From Candidatus Eiseniibacteriota bacterium (lineage in GTDB: Bacteria; Eisenbacteria; RBG-16-71-46; CAIMUX01): a stretch of DNA of 64,000 nt. A program made the position numbers and the translations under genes. Below, in pieces: positions 8,335-16,050 of the stretch (position 1 is its first letter; every line of letters starts with the position of its first letter). Location of the stretch: the NCBI GenBank assembly GCA_016712505.1, contig JADJQY010000002.1:682001-746000 (forward strand), written 5' to 3'. The notes beneath the pieces were generated by a model that did not search any database, was not told where the DNA came from, and was given only the letters and a program-made list of their open reading frames with translations.

Positions 8335-9507
8335 ATGCATCGCAGCATCGCTCCGGCGACTTGGTTCGCGACCTCGGCCGTTGCCCTGGCCCTCGCCAAC
8401 GCCGCGATCCCCGGTTTCTCGATCGCGCCGGCCCACGCCGCCTGGGGCGAACCGGTCAATCTGGGTGCGAACGTCAACACCGCAGCCGACGAGTACGGCG
8501 CCGCGCTGACCTCCGATGGTCTCCTCCTGGTGTTCGATTCGAGCCGCCCCGGCGGATCGGGCAAGCAGGATCTCTACAAGTCCTCCTGGACCGGATCGGC
8601 CTGGGGACCAGCGACGAACCTTGGCAGCGGGGTCAACAGCAGCGGCGTCGAGTACGCCCCTAGCCTCATCGGCACCGGGCTCACGCTCTACTTCACCGGG
8701 AACGACTGGGACCTCTACACCTCGACCCAGGTGAGCGGCACCTTCGGCGCGCGCAGCAAGGTCACCCCGCTCAACACGGTCGGCTCGGAAGAGTGGGCCC
8801 CCTCGGTCTCGGCCGACGGCAACACCATGATTCTCACCGCCCGCCAGCGGCCCGGCGGCCAGGGAAAGCACGACCTCTGGACGGCGCAGCGAGTCTCCGG
8901 GGTCTGGCAGGCGCCGATCAATGTCGGCTCGCCGATCAACGGCGTCGGCGATGACTACGCCGGCTCGCTCAATGCCGCCGGCGACGTGCTCTACTTCGCT
9001 CGCTCCGGCGATCTGTACCAGAGCGTGAAGGTGGCCGGCGTCTGGCAGGCGCCCACGCTGCTCGACGGACTGGTGAACACGGACTACTACGAGACCCACC
9101 CCGTGCTGAGCGCCGACGGGCTCACCCTCTATTTCGGTTCGGAGCGTCCCGATGGATTCGGCGGTTACGACATCTGGGCCGCCCCGCTGCTGAATGGCGC
9201 CGACTCTCCCGAGGCGGGTCTGCTCCCGACGCGCATCTCCCTGGCGATCGCCGGACCGAACCCGGTCGCGACCGACACGCGCCTCGAGTTGGCCCTCCCG
9301 CGGGCCGAGTCGATCGACCTCGCCGTCTTCGCCCTCGACGGCCGCCGGGTGCGCCGCATGCATGAAGGACCGATGGCCGCCGGACACCATCCGCTCTCCT
9401 TCGACGCTCGAGATGATTCCGGGCACCCCCTGCCCGGAGGAATCTACTTCGTGCGTGCCGCGGGCGCGGAGTGGCACCATACGGCGAAGCTGCTCGTGGT
9501 TCGCTAG
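8335..9507 (+). CDS. Secreted PD40 beta-propeller protein with FlgD-like C-terminal domain
   Basis: A 390-residue exported protein. The ATG at 8335 is chosen because GAGGAGG lies about 9 bases upstream; it is followed by a signal peptide ending near AHAAWG. Five to six PD40/WD40-like blades follow (SSRPGGSGKQDLY, LYFTGNDWDLYT, RPGGQGKHDLW, LYFGSERPDGFGGYDIW), the Omp/TolB-like set often found in surface proteins. The last 90 residues (SIDLAVFALDGRRVRRM, PLPGGIYFVR) form a FlgD/Por-sorting-like Ig fold used by several didermal phyla for outer-surface delivery. Its stop overlaps the stop of the convergent prephenate dehydrogenase gene at CTAG. Confidence 0.85.
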   Translation: MHRSIAPATWFATSAVALALANAAIPGFSIAPAHAAWGEPVNLGANVNTAADEYGAALTSDGLLLVFDSSRPGGSGKQDLYKSSWTGSAWGPATNLGSGVNSSGVEYAPSLIGTGLTLYFTGNDWDLYTSTQVSGTFGARSKVTPLNTVGSEEWAPSVSADGNTMILTARQRPGGQGKHDLWTAQRVSGVWQAPINVGSPINGVGDDYAGSLNAAGDVLYFARSGDLYQSVKVAGVWQAPTLLDGLVNTDYYETHPVLSADGLTLYFGSERPDGFGGYDIWAAPLLNGADSPEAGLLPTRISLAIAGPNPVATDTRLELALPRAESIDLAVFALDGRRVRRMHEGPMAAGHHPLSFDARDDSGHPLPGGIYFVRAAGAEWHHTAKLLVVR

Positions 9508-10247
9508 CCCGGCTCCGATCGACCCAGTTCCGCGTCGAGCGAGGCGAGAGTCCCGAGCAGCCGCGTGCGCTCGGCGGCTGCGTGCGGATTGAAGCGATGC
9601 ATGTCCTCGAACAACTCCGGCGTGTCGCGCACCACGTAGCGGAGGATCTCGAGCAGCTTCCGGTACCCCAGGGTGTCGATGGTGCGCGGCCCCGCCTCCA
9701 GCCGCTCCAGGCCCCGACCCAGCCAGTGGGTGAGGGCCTGGGTTTGGGCGATTTCGCGGTCGTGCGCATCGGCGCTGGTCTCGTGCACCACGAGTCCCAG
9801 CGCGGTGAGGAACCGGCGGATCGCCCGCGGGTGACGGACCCGCACCGGACAGAGGACGATACGGTGTCCGGCCAGCCCGTCGCCCGCCGAGTCCGGACCG
9901 AAGAGCGGGTGGGTGGCGAGGATTTCTACCCCCGGCGGAAGCTCCGTTCGCATCCACTCCGCCGGACCTAGTTTCACGCTTGCGGTGTCGCAGACCAGCG
10001 TGCCGGGACGCAGGTGGGGCGCGCTGTCGGCGATTGCAGCGCGCAGGGCGCGGATCGGCACGGCGTAGATCACCACCCGCGCGGCGCAGGCGACGGCCGG
10101 CGTTGCCGCGAACAATCCCCCTTCGAGTTGCCCCCCGGGCGTGAGCGCGGGATCATAGACCACGGTCCGCCCGACGCGGGCCAGGTGGGAGGCGATCAGG
10201 CGCCCGAAACGCCCGTAGCCGATCAGGCCGAACTGCGCTCTTTCCAT
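9504..10247 (-). CDS. Prephenate dehydrogenase (TyrA family)
   Basis: A 247-residue NAD(P)-dependent enzyme of tyrosine synthesis, converting prephenate to 4-hydroxyphenylpyruvate. The N-terminus has the Rossmann motif FGLIGYGRFG. Then come VVIYAVPIRAL, LVCDTASVK and ILATHPLFGPDS, the last containing the TyrA-type catalytic His. The ATG at 10247 gives the Rossmann fold directly at the N-terminus, so the much longer upstream extension is rejected. No chorismate-mutase or ACT domain is present, and at 247 residues it is a minimal TyrA. No other aromatic-pathway gene lies nearby, so the gene stands alone. Its tail overlaps the tail of the convergent PD40 gene. Confidence 0.87.
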   Translation of the reverse strand: MERAQFGLIGYGRFGRLIASHLARVGRTVVYDPALTPGGQLEGGLFAATPAVACAARVVIYAVPIRALRAAIADSAPHLRPGTLVCDTASVKLGPAEWMRTELPPGVEILATHPLFGPDSAGDGLAGHRIVLCPVRVRHPRAIRRFLTALGLVVHETSADAHDREIAQTQALTHWLGRGLERLEAGPRTIDTLGYRKLLEILRYVVRDTPELFEDMHRFNPHAAAERTRLLGTLASLDAELGRSEPG

Positions 10248-10275
10248 CGTGGGTCCTCTTCTCCTCCCGGAACGG

Positions 10276-10281
10276 TATAGT
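10276..10281 (+). promoter_or_regulatory. Possible -10 element upstream of the site-2 protease gene
   Basis: TATAGT lies in the divergent gap after the prephenate dehydrogenase start. No convincing -35 is seen. If used, transcription would begin near 10288, which rules out the ATG at 10249 as start of the downstream gene. Confidence 0.3.
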
Positions 10282-10356
10282 GGGTGCAGTTTCACGGACG
10301 CGCGCCCGCCTGACAAGCGGCGGTCGCTGGAAGCCCCGGATCGGAGACGGACACTC

Positions 10357-11271
10357 TTGAACTTCTTGCTCGATCGCCTGCGACACCTTGTCCTCGGCCA
10401 CGGTCTGTTCGGATTCTCGCGTCGCCTGCCCACTTCTGCCGGCTATACCGGCTGGAACCCGGAGGCCACGGTGAACCGAATCTCCTCCGATGAGCTGCTT
10501 CGCGCGGGCGGCCTCTTCGTGATGACCATCGGGACGACCTGGCTCACTGGCGGCTGGCAGTATGCCGCGGCGATCATGTTGATCCTCCTCTGCCACGAGA
10601 TGGGGCACTACCTGATGTGCCGGCGCTATCGAGTCTCGGCCACCTTGCCGCTGTTCATTCCGATGCCGCTCATCTCGATCTTCGGCACCATGGGGGCGAT
10701 CATCCGGATGAAGGCCAACATCGAGAATCGGCGCGTGCTGTTCGACATCGGAATCGCCGGCCCCTTGGCGGGGCTCGGCCCAGCCCTCGTCGCGCTCTTC
10801 TGGGGCCTCTCGCTCTCGACCGTGGTGGCCCTCGATCCGAACAACCAGACGATGATCCCACTGGGCGATTCCCTGCTCCTCCGGTTGGCGGAGTCGTGGT
10901 TCTACCCCGGGCTGCAGGCCGATCAGGACATCCTGCTCCACCCGCTCGCGTTTGCCGGCTGGGCCGGGTTGTTCGTCACCGCGCTCAATCTGATTCCGGT
11001 GGGGCAGCTCGACGGTGGGCACGTGCTCTATGGGCTGCTGGGGAAGCGGAGCTTTCCGGTCGGGTCACTGGTCTTGATCGGTCTCGGCATCGGCGCGGTC
11101 TTTTATCCCGCCTGGTGGCTCTGGTTCGCCTTGATGCTCGTCTTCGGTTTTCGCCATCCGGAGACGGTCGACGAGCACATTCCGCTCGACCGCGGAAGGG
11201 TCGCCCTGGGGATCTTCGCGCTCATCGTCTTCATCTTCTGCTTCGTGCCCCAGCCGTTCAGCGTGCGTTGA
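10357..11271 (+). CDS. Site-2 protease-type membrane metalloprotease (M50 family)
   Basis: A membrane protein with six or so hydrophobic segments. The zinc motif is HEMGH in LLCHEMGHYLM, and the second M50 motif is NLIPVGQLDGGH, whose Asp is the third ligand. The block FDIGIAGPLAGL is typical of the plant EGY/bacterial S2P-like subgroup. It would cleave substrates within the membrane; partners are unknown. The start is uncertain. A TTG at 10357 with GGAG upstream is given, but a GTG at 10471 with GGAGG five bases upstream is equally plausible. An ATG at 10249 has no room for a promoter or RBS. Confidence 0.85.
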   Translation: MNFLLDRLRHLVLGHGLFGFSRRLPTSAGYTGWNPEATVNRISSDELLRAGGLFVMTIGTTWLTGGWQYAAAIMLILLCHEMGHYLMCRRYRVSATLPLFIPMPLISIFGTMGAIIRMKANIENRRVLFDIGIAGPLAGLGPALVALFWGLSLSTVVALDPNNQTMIPLGDSLLLRLAESWFYPGLQADQDILLHPLAFAGWAGLFVTALNLIPVGQLDGGHVLYGLLGKRSFPVGSLVLIGLGIGAVFYPAWWLWFALMLVFGFRHPETVDEHIPLDRGRVALGIFALIVFIFCFVPQPFSVR

Positions 11272-11290
11272 TCGGGACACCAGGCACGCC

Positions 11291-12412
11291 ATGAGTCGAC
11301 CGGTTCGCATCGCTTACCTGCTCGACGGCGGGGCCTACGGGGGAACGGAGCGTCACGTGCGCGATCTGATCCTCGGAGTGCGCGATCGCGCGCCCGGGGA
11401 GTTCGAGCCGGAGCTGATCCTCGCCCTTGACGGTCCCTTCGCCACGATGATGCGCGATCGTGGCGTTTCCATCCAGATCGCGCCGCGCCCGAGCGCGCTC
11501 TCGTACGCAAGGGGGATCGCGCGTCGCGTCCGCTCCGGGGCGTACGATCTGGTCCACGCGCACTCCGGGCGGGTGGCCTGTTTCGGCGCCCGGCTGGGTG
11601 GTGCGAGGATCGTCATCGAGACCCGGCACGGCCTGATCGAGCGGGTCAATCCGCACTATCTGCGGCGCGCCCGGCTGGCGAGCCTCGAAGGAGTGAAGAG
11701 CCGCCTCGCCACCCGCTCGATCGCGGTTTGCGCGGCCGATCGCGACTGGCTCCTCTTGCACGGCGGCTTCTCGGAGCGAAACCTGGTGGTGATCCGAAAC
11801 GGGATCGAGGCGGAGGCGCCGCGCCTGCCCGATCGCGCTACGGTGCGCGCGAACTGGGGAATTGCCCCGGACGTGCCGCTCCTCGGCTTCGGCGGCCGCC
11901 TCGTCGCGCAGAAGCAGCCGGAACGGGTGATCGAGCTGTTCGCCGCCCTCTGCGAGACGCCACCGGCGGCTCGGCTCGTGCTCTGCGGAGACGGCCCGCT
12001 GCAGGGCGCATTGCTCGAGCGAGTGCACCGGGCACCCTGGGGGGAGAGAGTCCAGTTTCAGCCTCCGGAAGCCGTTTCGGGTCTGCTCTCGGCGGCGGAC
12101 CTCCTCCTGGCGCCGTCCCTCCATGAAGGACTGCCGTACCTCTTGCTCGAGGCGATGGCCGCCGGCCTGCCGCTCCTTGCCACCCCGGTCGGGGGAGTGA
12201 CGGAACTGCTCTCCGGCCCCGCGCTCGAACCCGGCCTGGCCGAGTGGGACCTGGGGGAGTGGACCCATCGGGTGAAGCGGCTTCTGACCGATGCTCCGTT
12301 GCGGGCAGCCTGGAAAGCGGCCGCCACCGAACGGCTGGGCGATTACCGTAGCGACGCCATGGTAGACGCCACCCTGGCGCTCTATCGCACGGAACTCGCG
12401 CGACGGGTCTGA
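11291..12412 (+). CDS. GT4-family glycosyltransferase
   Basis: A 373-residue GT-B fold enzyme. The N-terminal half has GGTERHVRDLI and DLVHAHSGRVACF; the C-terminal half has LLGFGGRLVAQKQPE, LVLCGDGPL and SLHEGLPYLLLEAMAAGLPLLATPVGG. The last block contains the EX7E motif of GT4 retaining enzymes. It probably transfers a sugar from a nucleotide donor to a lipid- or surface-bound acceptor. The gene starts 19 bases after the site-2 protease gene and is followed by a GT2 gene, so a small envelope-glycan group is likely. The acceptor and sugar cannot be read from sequence. Confidence 0.88.
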   Translation: MSRPVRIAYLLDGGAYGGTERHVRDLILGVRDRAPGEFEPELILALDGPFATMMRDRGVSIQIAPRPSALSYARGIARRVRSGAYDLVHAHSGRVACFGARLGGARIVIETRHGLIERVNPHYLRRARLASLEGVKSRLATRSIAVCAADRDWLLLHGGFSERNLVVIRNGIEAEAPRLPDRATVRANWGIAPDVPLLGFGGRLVAQKQPERVIELFAALCETPPAARLVLCGDGPLQGALLERVHRAPWGERVQFQPPEAVSGLLSAADLLLAPSLHEGLPYLLLEAMAAGLPLLATPVGGVTELLSGPALEPGLAEWDLGEWTHRVKRLLTDAPLRAAWKAAATERLGDYRSDAMVDATLALYRTELARRV

Positions 12413-12424
12413 CGCGGGAGAGCT

Positions 12425-12452
12425 TTGCGCCCCTCGCTCCGGCTGATAGGAT
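12425..12452 (+). promoter_or_regulatory. Possible sigma-70-type promoter for the GT2 gene
   Basis: TTGCGC (12425-12430) and TAGGAT (12447-12452) with a 16-base spacer lie 40 bases before the GT2 start. Both boxes are imperfect. Confidence 0.33.
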
Positions 12453-12491
12453 CGAAGACTCGTGAAACCGTATCCAGGAGGGGCCGCCGGC

Positions 12492-13178
12492 ATGGCGCCA
12501 AAGATCTCGGTCGTGATCCCGGTCTACAACGAGCGGCACACGCTCACCACCCTGCTCGACCGGGTGCTCGCCACCCCGTACGAGAAGGAGTTGCTCGTGG
12601 TCGACGACTACTCGACCGACGGCACGCGCGACCTGCTCAATAGCTACTCCCACCCCGATGTGCGGATCTTCTTCCACGAGAAGAACCAGGGAAAGGGAGC
12701 GGCGATCCGCACCGCGGCGGGGAAGGCGACGGGTGACATCGTCATCATCCAGGATGCGGACCTGGAGTACGACCCGGCCGAGTACGGCAAGCTGATCGAT
12801 CCGATCGAGCGCGGGCTGGCTGACGTGGTTTACGGGTCCCGCTTTCTCGGCGGGCCGCATCGAGTGCTCTTCTTCTGGCACTACGTCGGAAACGCCTTTC
12901 TCACGACCGTTTCCAACATGATGACCAACCTGAACCTCACCGACATGGAGACCTGCTACAAGGCGTTCCGTCGCGAGGAGTTTCAGAAGATCCCGCTCCG
13001 TTCGAACCGCTTCGGCTTCGAGCCCGAGATCACGGCCAAGGTCGCCCGGCGCGGCTTGCGGGTCTTCGAGACCCCGATCTCCTACTACGGCCGCACCTAC
13101 GCGGAGGGGAAGAAGATCGGCTGGAAGGATGCGGTCTCGGCCCTCTGGACCATCCTGCGCTATAAATTCGGCGACTGA
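12492..13178 (+). CDS. GT2-family glycosyltransferase, dolichyl/polyprenyl-phosphate-mannose synthase-like
   Basis: A 228-residue GT-A enzyme. ISVVIPVYNERHTL is at the N-terminus, LVVDDYSTDGT gives the nucleotide-binding Asp, and IIQDADLEYDPAEY is the DxD-like metal site. FGFEPEITAKVARRG and ISYYGRTYAEGKKIGWKDA follow, a pattern of DPM1-like enzymes that charge a polyprenyl phosphate with a hexose. No C-terminal membrane helices are present. The ATG at 12492 is preferred over a GTG at 12462 because AGGAGGGG sits about 7 bases upstream and because the GT2 fold starts right after it. Confidence 0.88.
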   Translation: MAPKISVVIPVYNERHTLTTLLDRVLATPYEKELLVVDDYSTDGTRDLLNSYSHPDVRIFFHEKNQGKGAAIRTAAGKATGDIVIIQDADLEYDPAEYGKLIDPIERGLADVVYGSRFLGGPHRVLFFWHYVGNAFLTTVSNMMTNLNLTDMETCYKAFRREEFQKIPLRSNRFGFEPEITAKVARRGLRVFETPISYYGRTYAEGKKIGWKDAVSALWTILRYKFGD

Positions 13179-13191
13179 TTGTAACCAATTG

Positions 13192-13221
13192 TTGACGGAC
13201 TCCGCCCCGCTACTGTAAATT
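13192..13221 (+). promoter_or_regulatory. Possible sigma-70-type promoter of the sigma-54 activator gene
   Basis: TTGACG (13192-13197) is followed after 16-18 bases by TGTAAATT. The region just before and after is richer in A/T than its surroundings. It is the best promoter candidate for the regulator gene, leaving a leader of about 170 bases. Confidence 0.45.
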
Positions 13222-13285
13222 CCGCAAGCGGTTTGAAGACCATTTGCCGCGCAGGGACTCGGGGCGGTCCTGGCGCGTCGAAACG

Positions 13286-13302
13286 TGGGGCATTTTGCCC
13301 CA
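13286..13302. other. Small hairpin in the regulator leader
   Basis: TGGGGCA and TGCCCCA flank a 3-base loop in the untranslated leader of the regulator gene. A similar GGGGCA/TGCCCC hairpin occurs at 27187-27204. Function is unknown. Confidence 0.4.
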
Positions 13303-13395
13303 GGGTTCCGCCCCTCGCTCGATCTGGATCCGGGCCAGCCCCGGATCGGCAGTGGAGTCGCAGGATGTGACGCCTGCTCCAGGAGGAGGTTCGGA

Positions 13396-15087
13396 ATGGC
13401 AGAGAGTGGCGGCAGTTGGCCAAATGAGAACGACGGGTCGGATGTGTTTCCTGACCCCATTCCCCCGGGACCGCCGATCTCCGACCCTCCCCGGGACGGC
13501 CGCGTGACCGAGAAGGCGCTCTGGCAGGTACTCGATCTTTCGCGCCAGCTGGCGACGACGAGCGACGAAGACGAGCTCTTCTCCAAACTCCTGGACGGCG
13601 CGATTGACCTCCTCGGGGCGGAGCGCGGGGTGGTTCTCTCTTGGGACCCGGAATCTGGATTCACCGCCCGCTTCGCGCGCGACCATGGCGGACAGACCCT
13701 GGATGCTGAGACGCTCAAGGTCTCGCTCAGCCTCTCGACCCAGGCGATTGAACGCAACCGGCTCGTCTCCTGGGATGGGGCGGACGAGGACGACGGTCCG
13801 GTCAGCGCGAGCCGAAAGAACCTCATGCTTGCCCAGGCGATCGCCGCTCCGCTGCAGAACGGCGGCTCGGTCTGCGGCGTGCTCTATCCCGACACCGTCG
13901 CCCGTCGGATGCGGGTGCGCGGAAAGGAGCGGGAGACCCTCGTCGAGGCCCTGGCCGGGCATGTGTCGGCGGCACTCTGGAAGTCGTCGCGCATCGAGGC
14001 ACTCAAGACCGAGCGCGAGAGTCTCGAGATGCTCAACCAGGACCTGCGAATCTCCCTCGGTCGCGGCACCGGGGTTCCGAACCTGATCGGGGAGTCAGCC
14101 GAGGTCCGCCGCGTTGCCGACCGGATGCGCCAGTTCGCCAACATCGAGATCCCGATCCTGATCCGCGGCGAGCCTGGGGTGGGAAAGGACGTGGTCGCGC
14201 GCGCCCTGCACGCCATGAGCAATCGACGCGAGGGGCCACTGGTCACGATCAATTGCCCCGAGCTGCTCGGCGACACGGGCCGCTCCGAACTGTACGGCCA
14301 CGTGAAAGGGGCATTCACCGGGGCGATCGCCGACCGGATCGGGAAGATCGAGAGCGCCAACGGCGGCACCGTCTTCTTCGACGAGGTGGGGGACCTCGGC
14401 CCCGAGCTGCAGGCGATGCTCCTCGTTCCGCTGGAGCGTCGCGTCGTGGTCCCGCTCGGCTCCAACCATGAACGTGCGGTCAACGTGCGGATCATCGCCG
14501 CGACCAACCAGAATCTGGAAGAGATGGTGGCGCAGCGCCGGTTCCGCGAGGACCTGCTCGCGCGACTGAACGGAGTCACCCTCGAGTTGCGCCCGCTCCG
14601 CGAGCGGCCGGAGGATGTCCTTCCGCTGGCCCGCCATTGGCTGGAGCACTACGAGCGGGAGACCCCGCGCGGGGTGCGCGGCTTCACGCCGGAGGCGATG
14701 GCGGCGATCCAGAGCTATGACTGGCGGGATAACGTGCGCGGCATCCGTAACGCCATCCAGGTGGGCCACGGGATCTGCCCCGAAAACGGGCTGATCGGGG
14801 TCGAGGACCTCCGTCCCCGGATGCCCGATCTCGCACCGCGCTCTTCCGCCCCGGGACTTGGCACGTTCGACGCCCTGGGCTCGCAGACCCTGGCCGACTT
14901 CACCGCGCTGGCCGAGCGGAACGCCATCGTCGAGGGGCTGCGGCAGAACGGCTGGAACATCACCCACGCCGCGAATAGCCTCGGAATCTCGCGCCAGCAC
15001 CTCCACAATCGGATGCGGGTCCACGACATCGTTCGTCCGGGGAGCCACAAAGTCGCGTCTTCGCAACGAAACGTCGTCTCTACTTGA
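13396..15087 (+). CDS. Sigma-54-dependent transcriptional activator (GAF-AAA+-HTH)
   Basis: A 563-residue enhancer-binding protein. Residues about 40-220 form a GAF-type sensor (LSRQLATTSDEDELF, LLGAERGVVLSWD, AIAAPLQNGG, VCGVLYPD). The AAA+ domain has Walker A GEPGVGKD, the sigma-54 contact loop GAFTGA, Walker B GGTVFFDEVGDL and FREDLLARLN. The C-terminal Fis-type helix-turn-helix is NGWNITHAANSLGISRQHLHNRM. There is no receiver domain, so input should come through GAF ligand binding or a partner. The ATG at 13396 follows GGAGGAGG; longer upstream readings lack an RBS. Its neighbours are two sigma-54-like promoters and a Ser/Thr kinase with a STAND ATPase. Such kinases often control GAF-type activators, so it probably switches on those units. 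Confidence 0.92.
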   Translation: MAESGGSWPNENDGSDVFPDPIPPGPPISDPPRDGRVTEKALWQVLDLSRQLATTSDEDELFSKLLDGAIDLLGAERGVVLSWDPESGFTARFARDHGGQTLDAETLKVSLSLSTQAIERNRLVSWDGADEDDGPVSASRKNLMLAQAIAAPLQNGGSVCGVLYPDTVARRMRVRGKERETLVEALAGHVSAALWKSSRIEALKTERESLEMLNQDLRISLGRGTGVPNLIGESAEVRRVADRMRQFANIEIPILIRGEPGVGKDVVARALHAMSNRREGPLVTINCPELLGDTGRSELYGHVKGAFTGAIADRIGKIESANGGTVFFDEVGDLGPELQAMLLVPLERRVVVPLGSNHERAVNVRIIAATNQNLEEMVAQRRFREDLLARLNGVTLELRPLRERPEDVLPLARHWLEHYERETPRGVRGFTPEAMAAIQSYDWRDNVRGIRNAIQVGHGICPENGLIGVEDLRPRMPDLAPRSSAPGLGTFDALGSQTLADFTALAERNAIVEGLRQNGWNITHAANSLGISRQHLHNRMRVHDIVRPGSHKVASSQRNVVST

Positions 15088-15116
15088 CGCTTCGGCCGGT
15101 TAACCGAACTCAAAGC

Positions 15117-15158
15117 GCGCGGCGATCTTAGAGAAATCGAGATCGCCGCGCCCTTGTT
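15117..15158 (+). terminator. Rho-independent terminator after the activator gene
   Basis: A perfect 12-bp stem (GCGCGGCGATCT at 15117-15128, its complement at 15140-15151) is followed by CCTTGTTT. It lies 30 bases after the regulator stop. Confidence 0.85.
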
Positions 15159-15283
15159 TGGGTTGTAAACGATTTCTGTCAGCCTGAATCCGCCGAGCCT
15201 GGCCGCCATCCTTTCGAGTCTCTAACTGTATGCATTGCAGCGAGTTGTCGCGCTGGAGATTCCTGCGCGGTTTTCCGCTCCGT

Positions 15284-15298
15284 TGGCACGCAATCTGC
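15284..15298 (+). promoter_or_regulatory. Sigma-54-like -24/-12 promoter, unit 1
   Basis: TGGCACG-CAAT-CTGC matches the sigma-54 consensus (TGGCACG-N4-TTGC) with one mismatch. The GG and GC doublets are exactly 12 bases apart (15285 and 15297). The 19-residue reading frame starts 81 bases after the -12 GC. The same layout recurs at 15806. Confidence 0.72.
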
Positions 15299-15360
15299 CC
15301 TAACTCTGTTAGATCCGAGACGCTGACCTGGCCGGCGGCGAACTCGGGAGGAAGAAACTC

Positions 15361-15444
15361 TAAGAGGAGGTGAGCAGGATGATCATCGGTGGCGTGGCTG
15401 TGGCTCTGCTCTACATCTTGACCCGCGCTGGCTGGTAAGCCGCC
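15361..15444 (+). repeat. 84-nt identical repeat, copy 1 (copy 2 at 15884-15967)
   Basis: The block from TAAGAGGAGG to GCCGCC is identical base for base in both copies. It covers the RBS, the complete small ORF and six bases past its stop. The flanking leader and spacer sequences have diverged strongly, so the identity appears to be held by selection or gene conversion. Confidence 0.95.
15379..15438 (+). CDS. 19-residue hydrophobic peptide, copy 1
   Basis: The frame encodes MIIGGVAVALLYILTRAGW and ends in TAA. GAGGAGG lies about 9 bases before the ATG, one of the strongest ribosome-binding sites in the window. Residues 2-14 are almost all hydrophobic or small, followed by a polar TRAGW tail, so a short membrane-associated peptide is likely. 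It is too short for a normal gene call. Support comes from the identical second copy, the promoter at a fixed distance and a terminator behind it. It could be a small membrane regulator, a toxin-like peptide, a secreted signal or a translated leader of a regulatory RNA. I do not recognise a family. Confidence 0.6.
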   Translation: MIIGGVAVALLYILTRAGW

Positions 15445-15454
15445 TGGTCCAGAA

Positions 15455-15519
15455 GGGGTCGGTAGCGAAATCTGAATCTTTCGGTTGGCCCCATTGAGGT
15501 CAGGTTCGCTACCAACCCC
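15455..15519 (+). ncRNA. Structured RNA hairpin of unit 1
   Basis: Left arm 15455-15469 and right arm 15505-15519 pair over 15 positions with a single C.A mismatch (15460/15514), enclosing a 35-nt loop. In unit 2 the equivalent stem is perfect over 13 bp. The pair T15463-A15511 is replaced there by A15988-T16036, a compensatory double change. Of the 35 loop bases, 34 are identical between units. A helix kept by paired changes with a conserved loop is the mark of a functional RNA. An internal CTGA/TCAG pairing (15472-15475 with 15500-15503) may extend it. Confidence 0.75.
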
Positions 15520-15524
15520 CGATC

Positions 15525-15556
15525 GCGCTCCGGGTCTTCCCGGGGCGCTTTCGTTT
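15525..15556 (+). terminator. Terminator of unit 1
   Basis: GCGCTCCGGG (15525-15534) pairs with CCCGGGGCGC (15539-15548) across a 4-base loop, followed by TTTCGTTT. Confidence 0.85.
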
Positions 15557-15805
15557 GCCCTCGCGAGTGCCGCAACGGCCAAGTACAGTGTGTCGCCATT
15601 CTGTTACTAGTCTTTACAGTCTGATAACCGACGTGTTTGCAGATCATTGATCCGCCTGCAGCCGCAAGTTGCCCCTGCCGGATGTAGTCGTTAGTTTACG
15701 CATCGCTGGAGGCGAGACCTCCGCACGAAGCTGCCCTCCTCTTTAATGCTAAGAACTACAAGCACTTACTGGGTGCGGAGATCTCCCGGTAAAAATCCCG
15801 AATTT
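15557..15805. other. Intergenic region between the two small-peptide units
   Basis: No reading frame with a plausible RBS is seen. The stretch is less GC-rich than the surroundings and would be expected to hold activator-binding sites for the second sigma-54-like promoter, but I could not identify a clear repeated site. Confidence 0.4.
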
Positions 15806-15820
15806 TGGCACGCATCTCGC
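15806..15820 (+). promoter_or_regulatory. Sigma-54-like -24/-12 promoter, unit 2
   Basis: TGGCACG-CATC-TCGC matches the consensus with one mismatch. The GG and GC doublets are 12 bases apart (15807 and 15819). The small reading frame starts 82 bases after the -12 GC, one base different from unit 1. AGATCCGAGA, shortly downstream, is shared by both leaders. Confidence 0.72.
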
Positions 15821-15883
15821 CATACCTGACTCAGATCCGAGATACCCATCAGGCTGGTGGCGCTCTCGGCAGGAGAGGTCCCT

Positions 15884-15967
15884 TAAGAGGAGGTGAGCAG
15901 GATGATCATCGGTGGCGTGGCTGTGGCTCTGCTCTACATCTTGACCCGCGCTGGCTGGTAAGCCGCC
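15884..15967 (+). repeat. 84-nt identical repeat, copy 2
   Basis: Same sequence as 15361-15444 without any difference, in the same orientation, 523 bases downstream. Confidence 0.95.
15902..15961 (+). CDS. 19-residue hydrophobic peptide, copy 2
   Basis: It has the same 20 codons as the copy at 15379, including every third position, and the same GAGGAGG ribosome-binding site. The unchanged synonymous sites, beside diverged leaders, suggest constraint on the RNA as well as on the peptide, or recent gene conversion. It lies 238 bases before the kinase gene but is separated from it by a terminator, so it is probably a separate transcript. Confidence 0.6.
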   Translation: MIIGGVAVALLYILTRAGW

Positions 15968-15981
15968 AGGTCGATGAGAGA

Positions 15982-16042
15982 GGTCGGAAGCGAAGTCTGA
16001 ATCTTTCGGTTGGCCCCATTGAGGTCAGGTTCGCTTCCGACC
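15982..16042 (+). ncRNA. Structured RNA hairpin of unit 2
   Basis: GGTCGGAAGCGAA (15982-15994) and its exact complement (16030-16042) form a perfect 13-bp stem around a 35-nt loop that differs from the unit-1 loop only at its first base. It starts 21 bases after the small-peptide stop, against 17-19 bases in unit 1. Confidence 0.75.
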
Positions 16043-16050
16043 CCGACTGA

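Noticed and set aside
8215..9957. 580-codon minus-strand frame
   Set aside because: It lies opposite the PD40 gene, whose signal peptide, RBS and blades are clear, and it runs into the prephenate dehydrogenase region in another frame.
15300..15330. Long-range pairing of the leader CTGACCT with the hairpin-loop AGGTCAG
   Set aside because: Only 6-7 bases match in each unit at different leader positions; it could be chance, so it is not annotated.
15361..15967. Insertion sequence or attL/attR pair
   Set aside because: The 84-nt repeats are direct and identical, but no transposase or integrase lies between them, and each carries a promoter, small frame and terminator.
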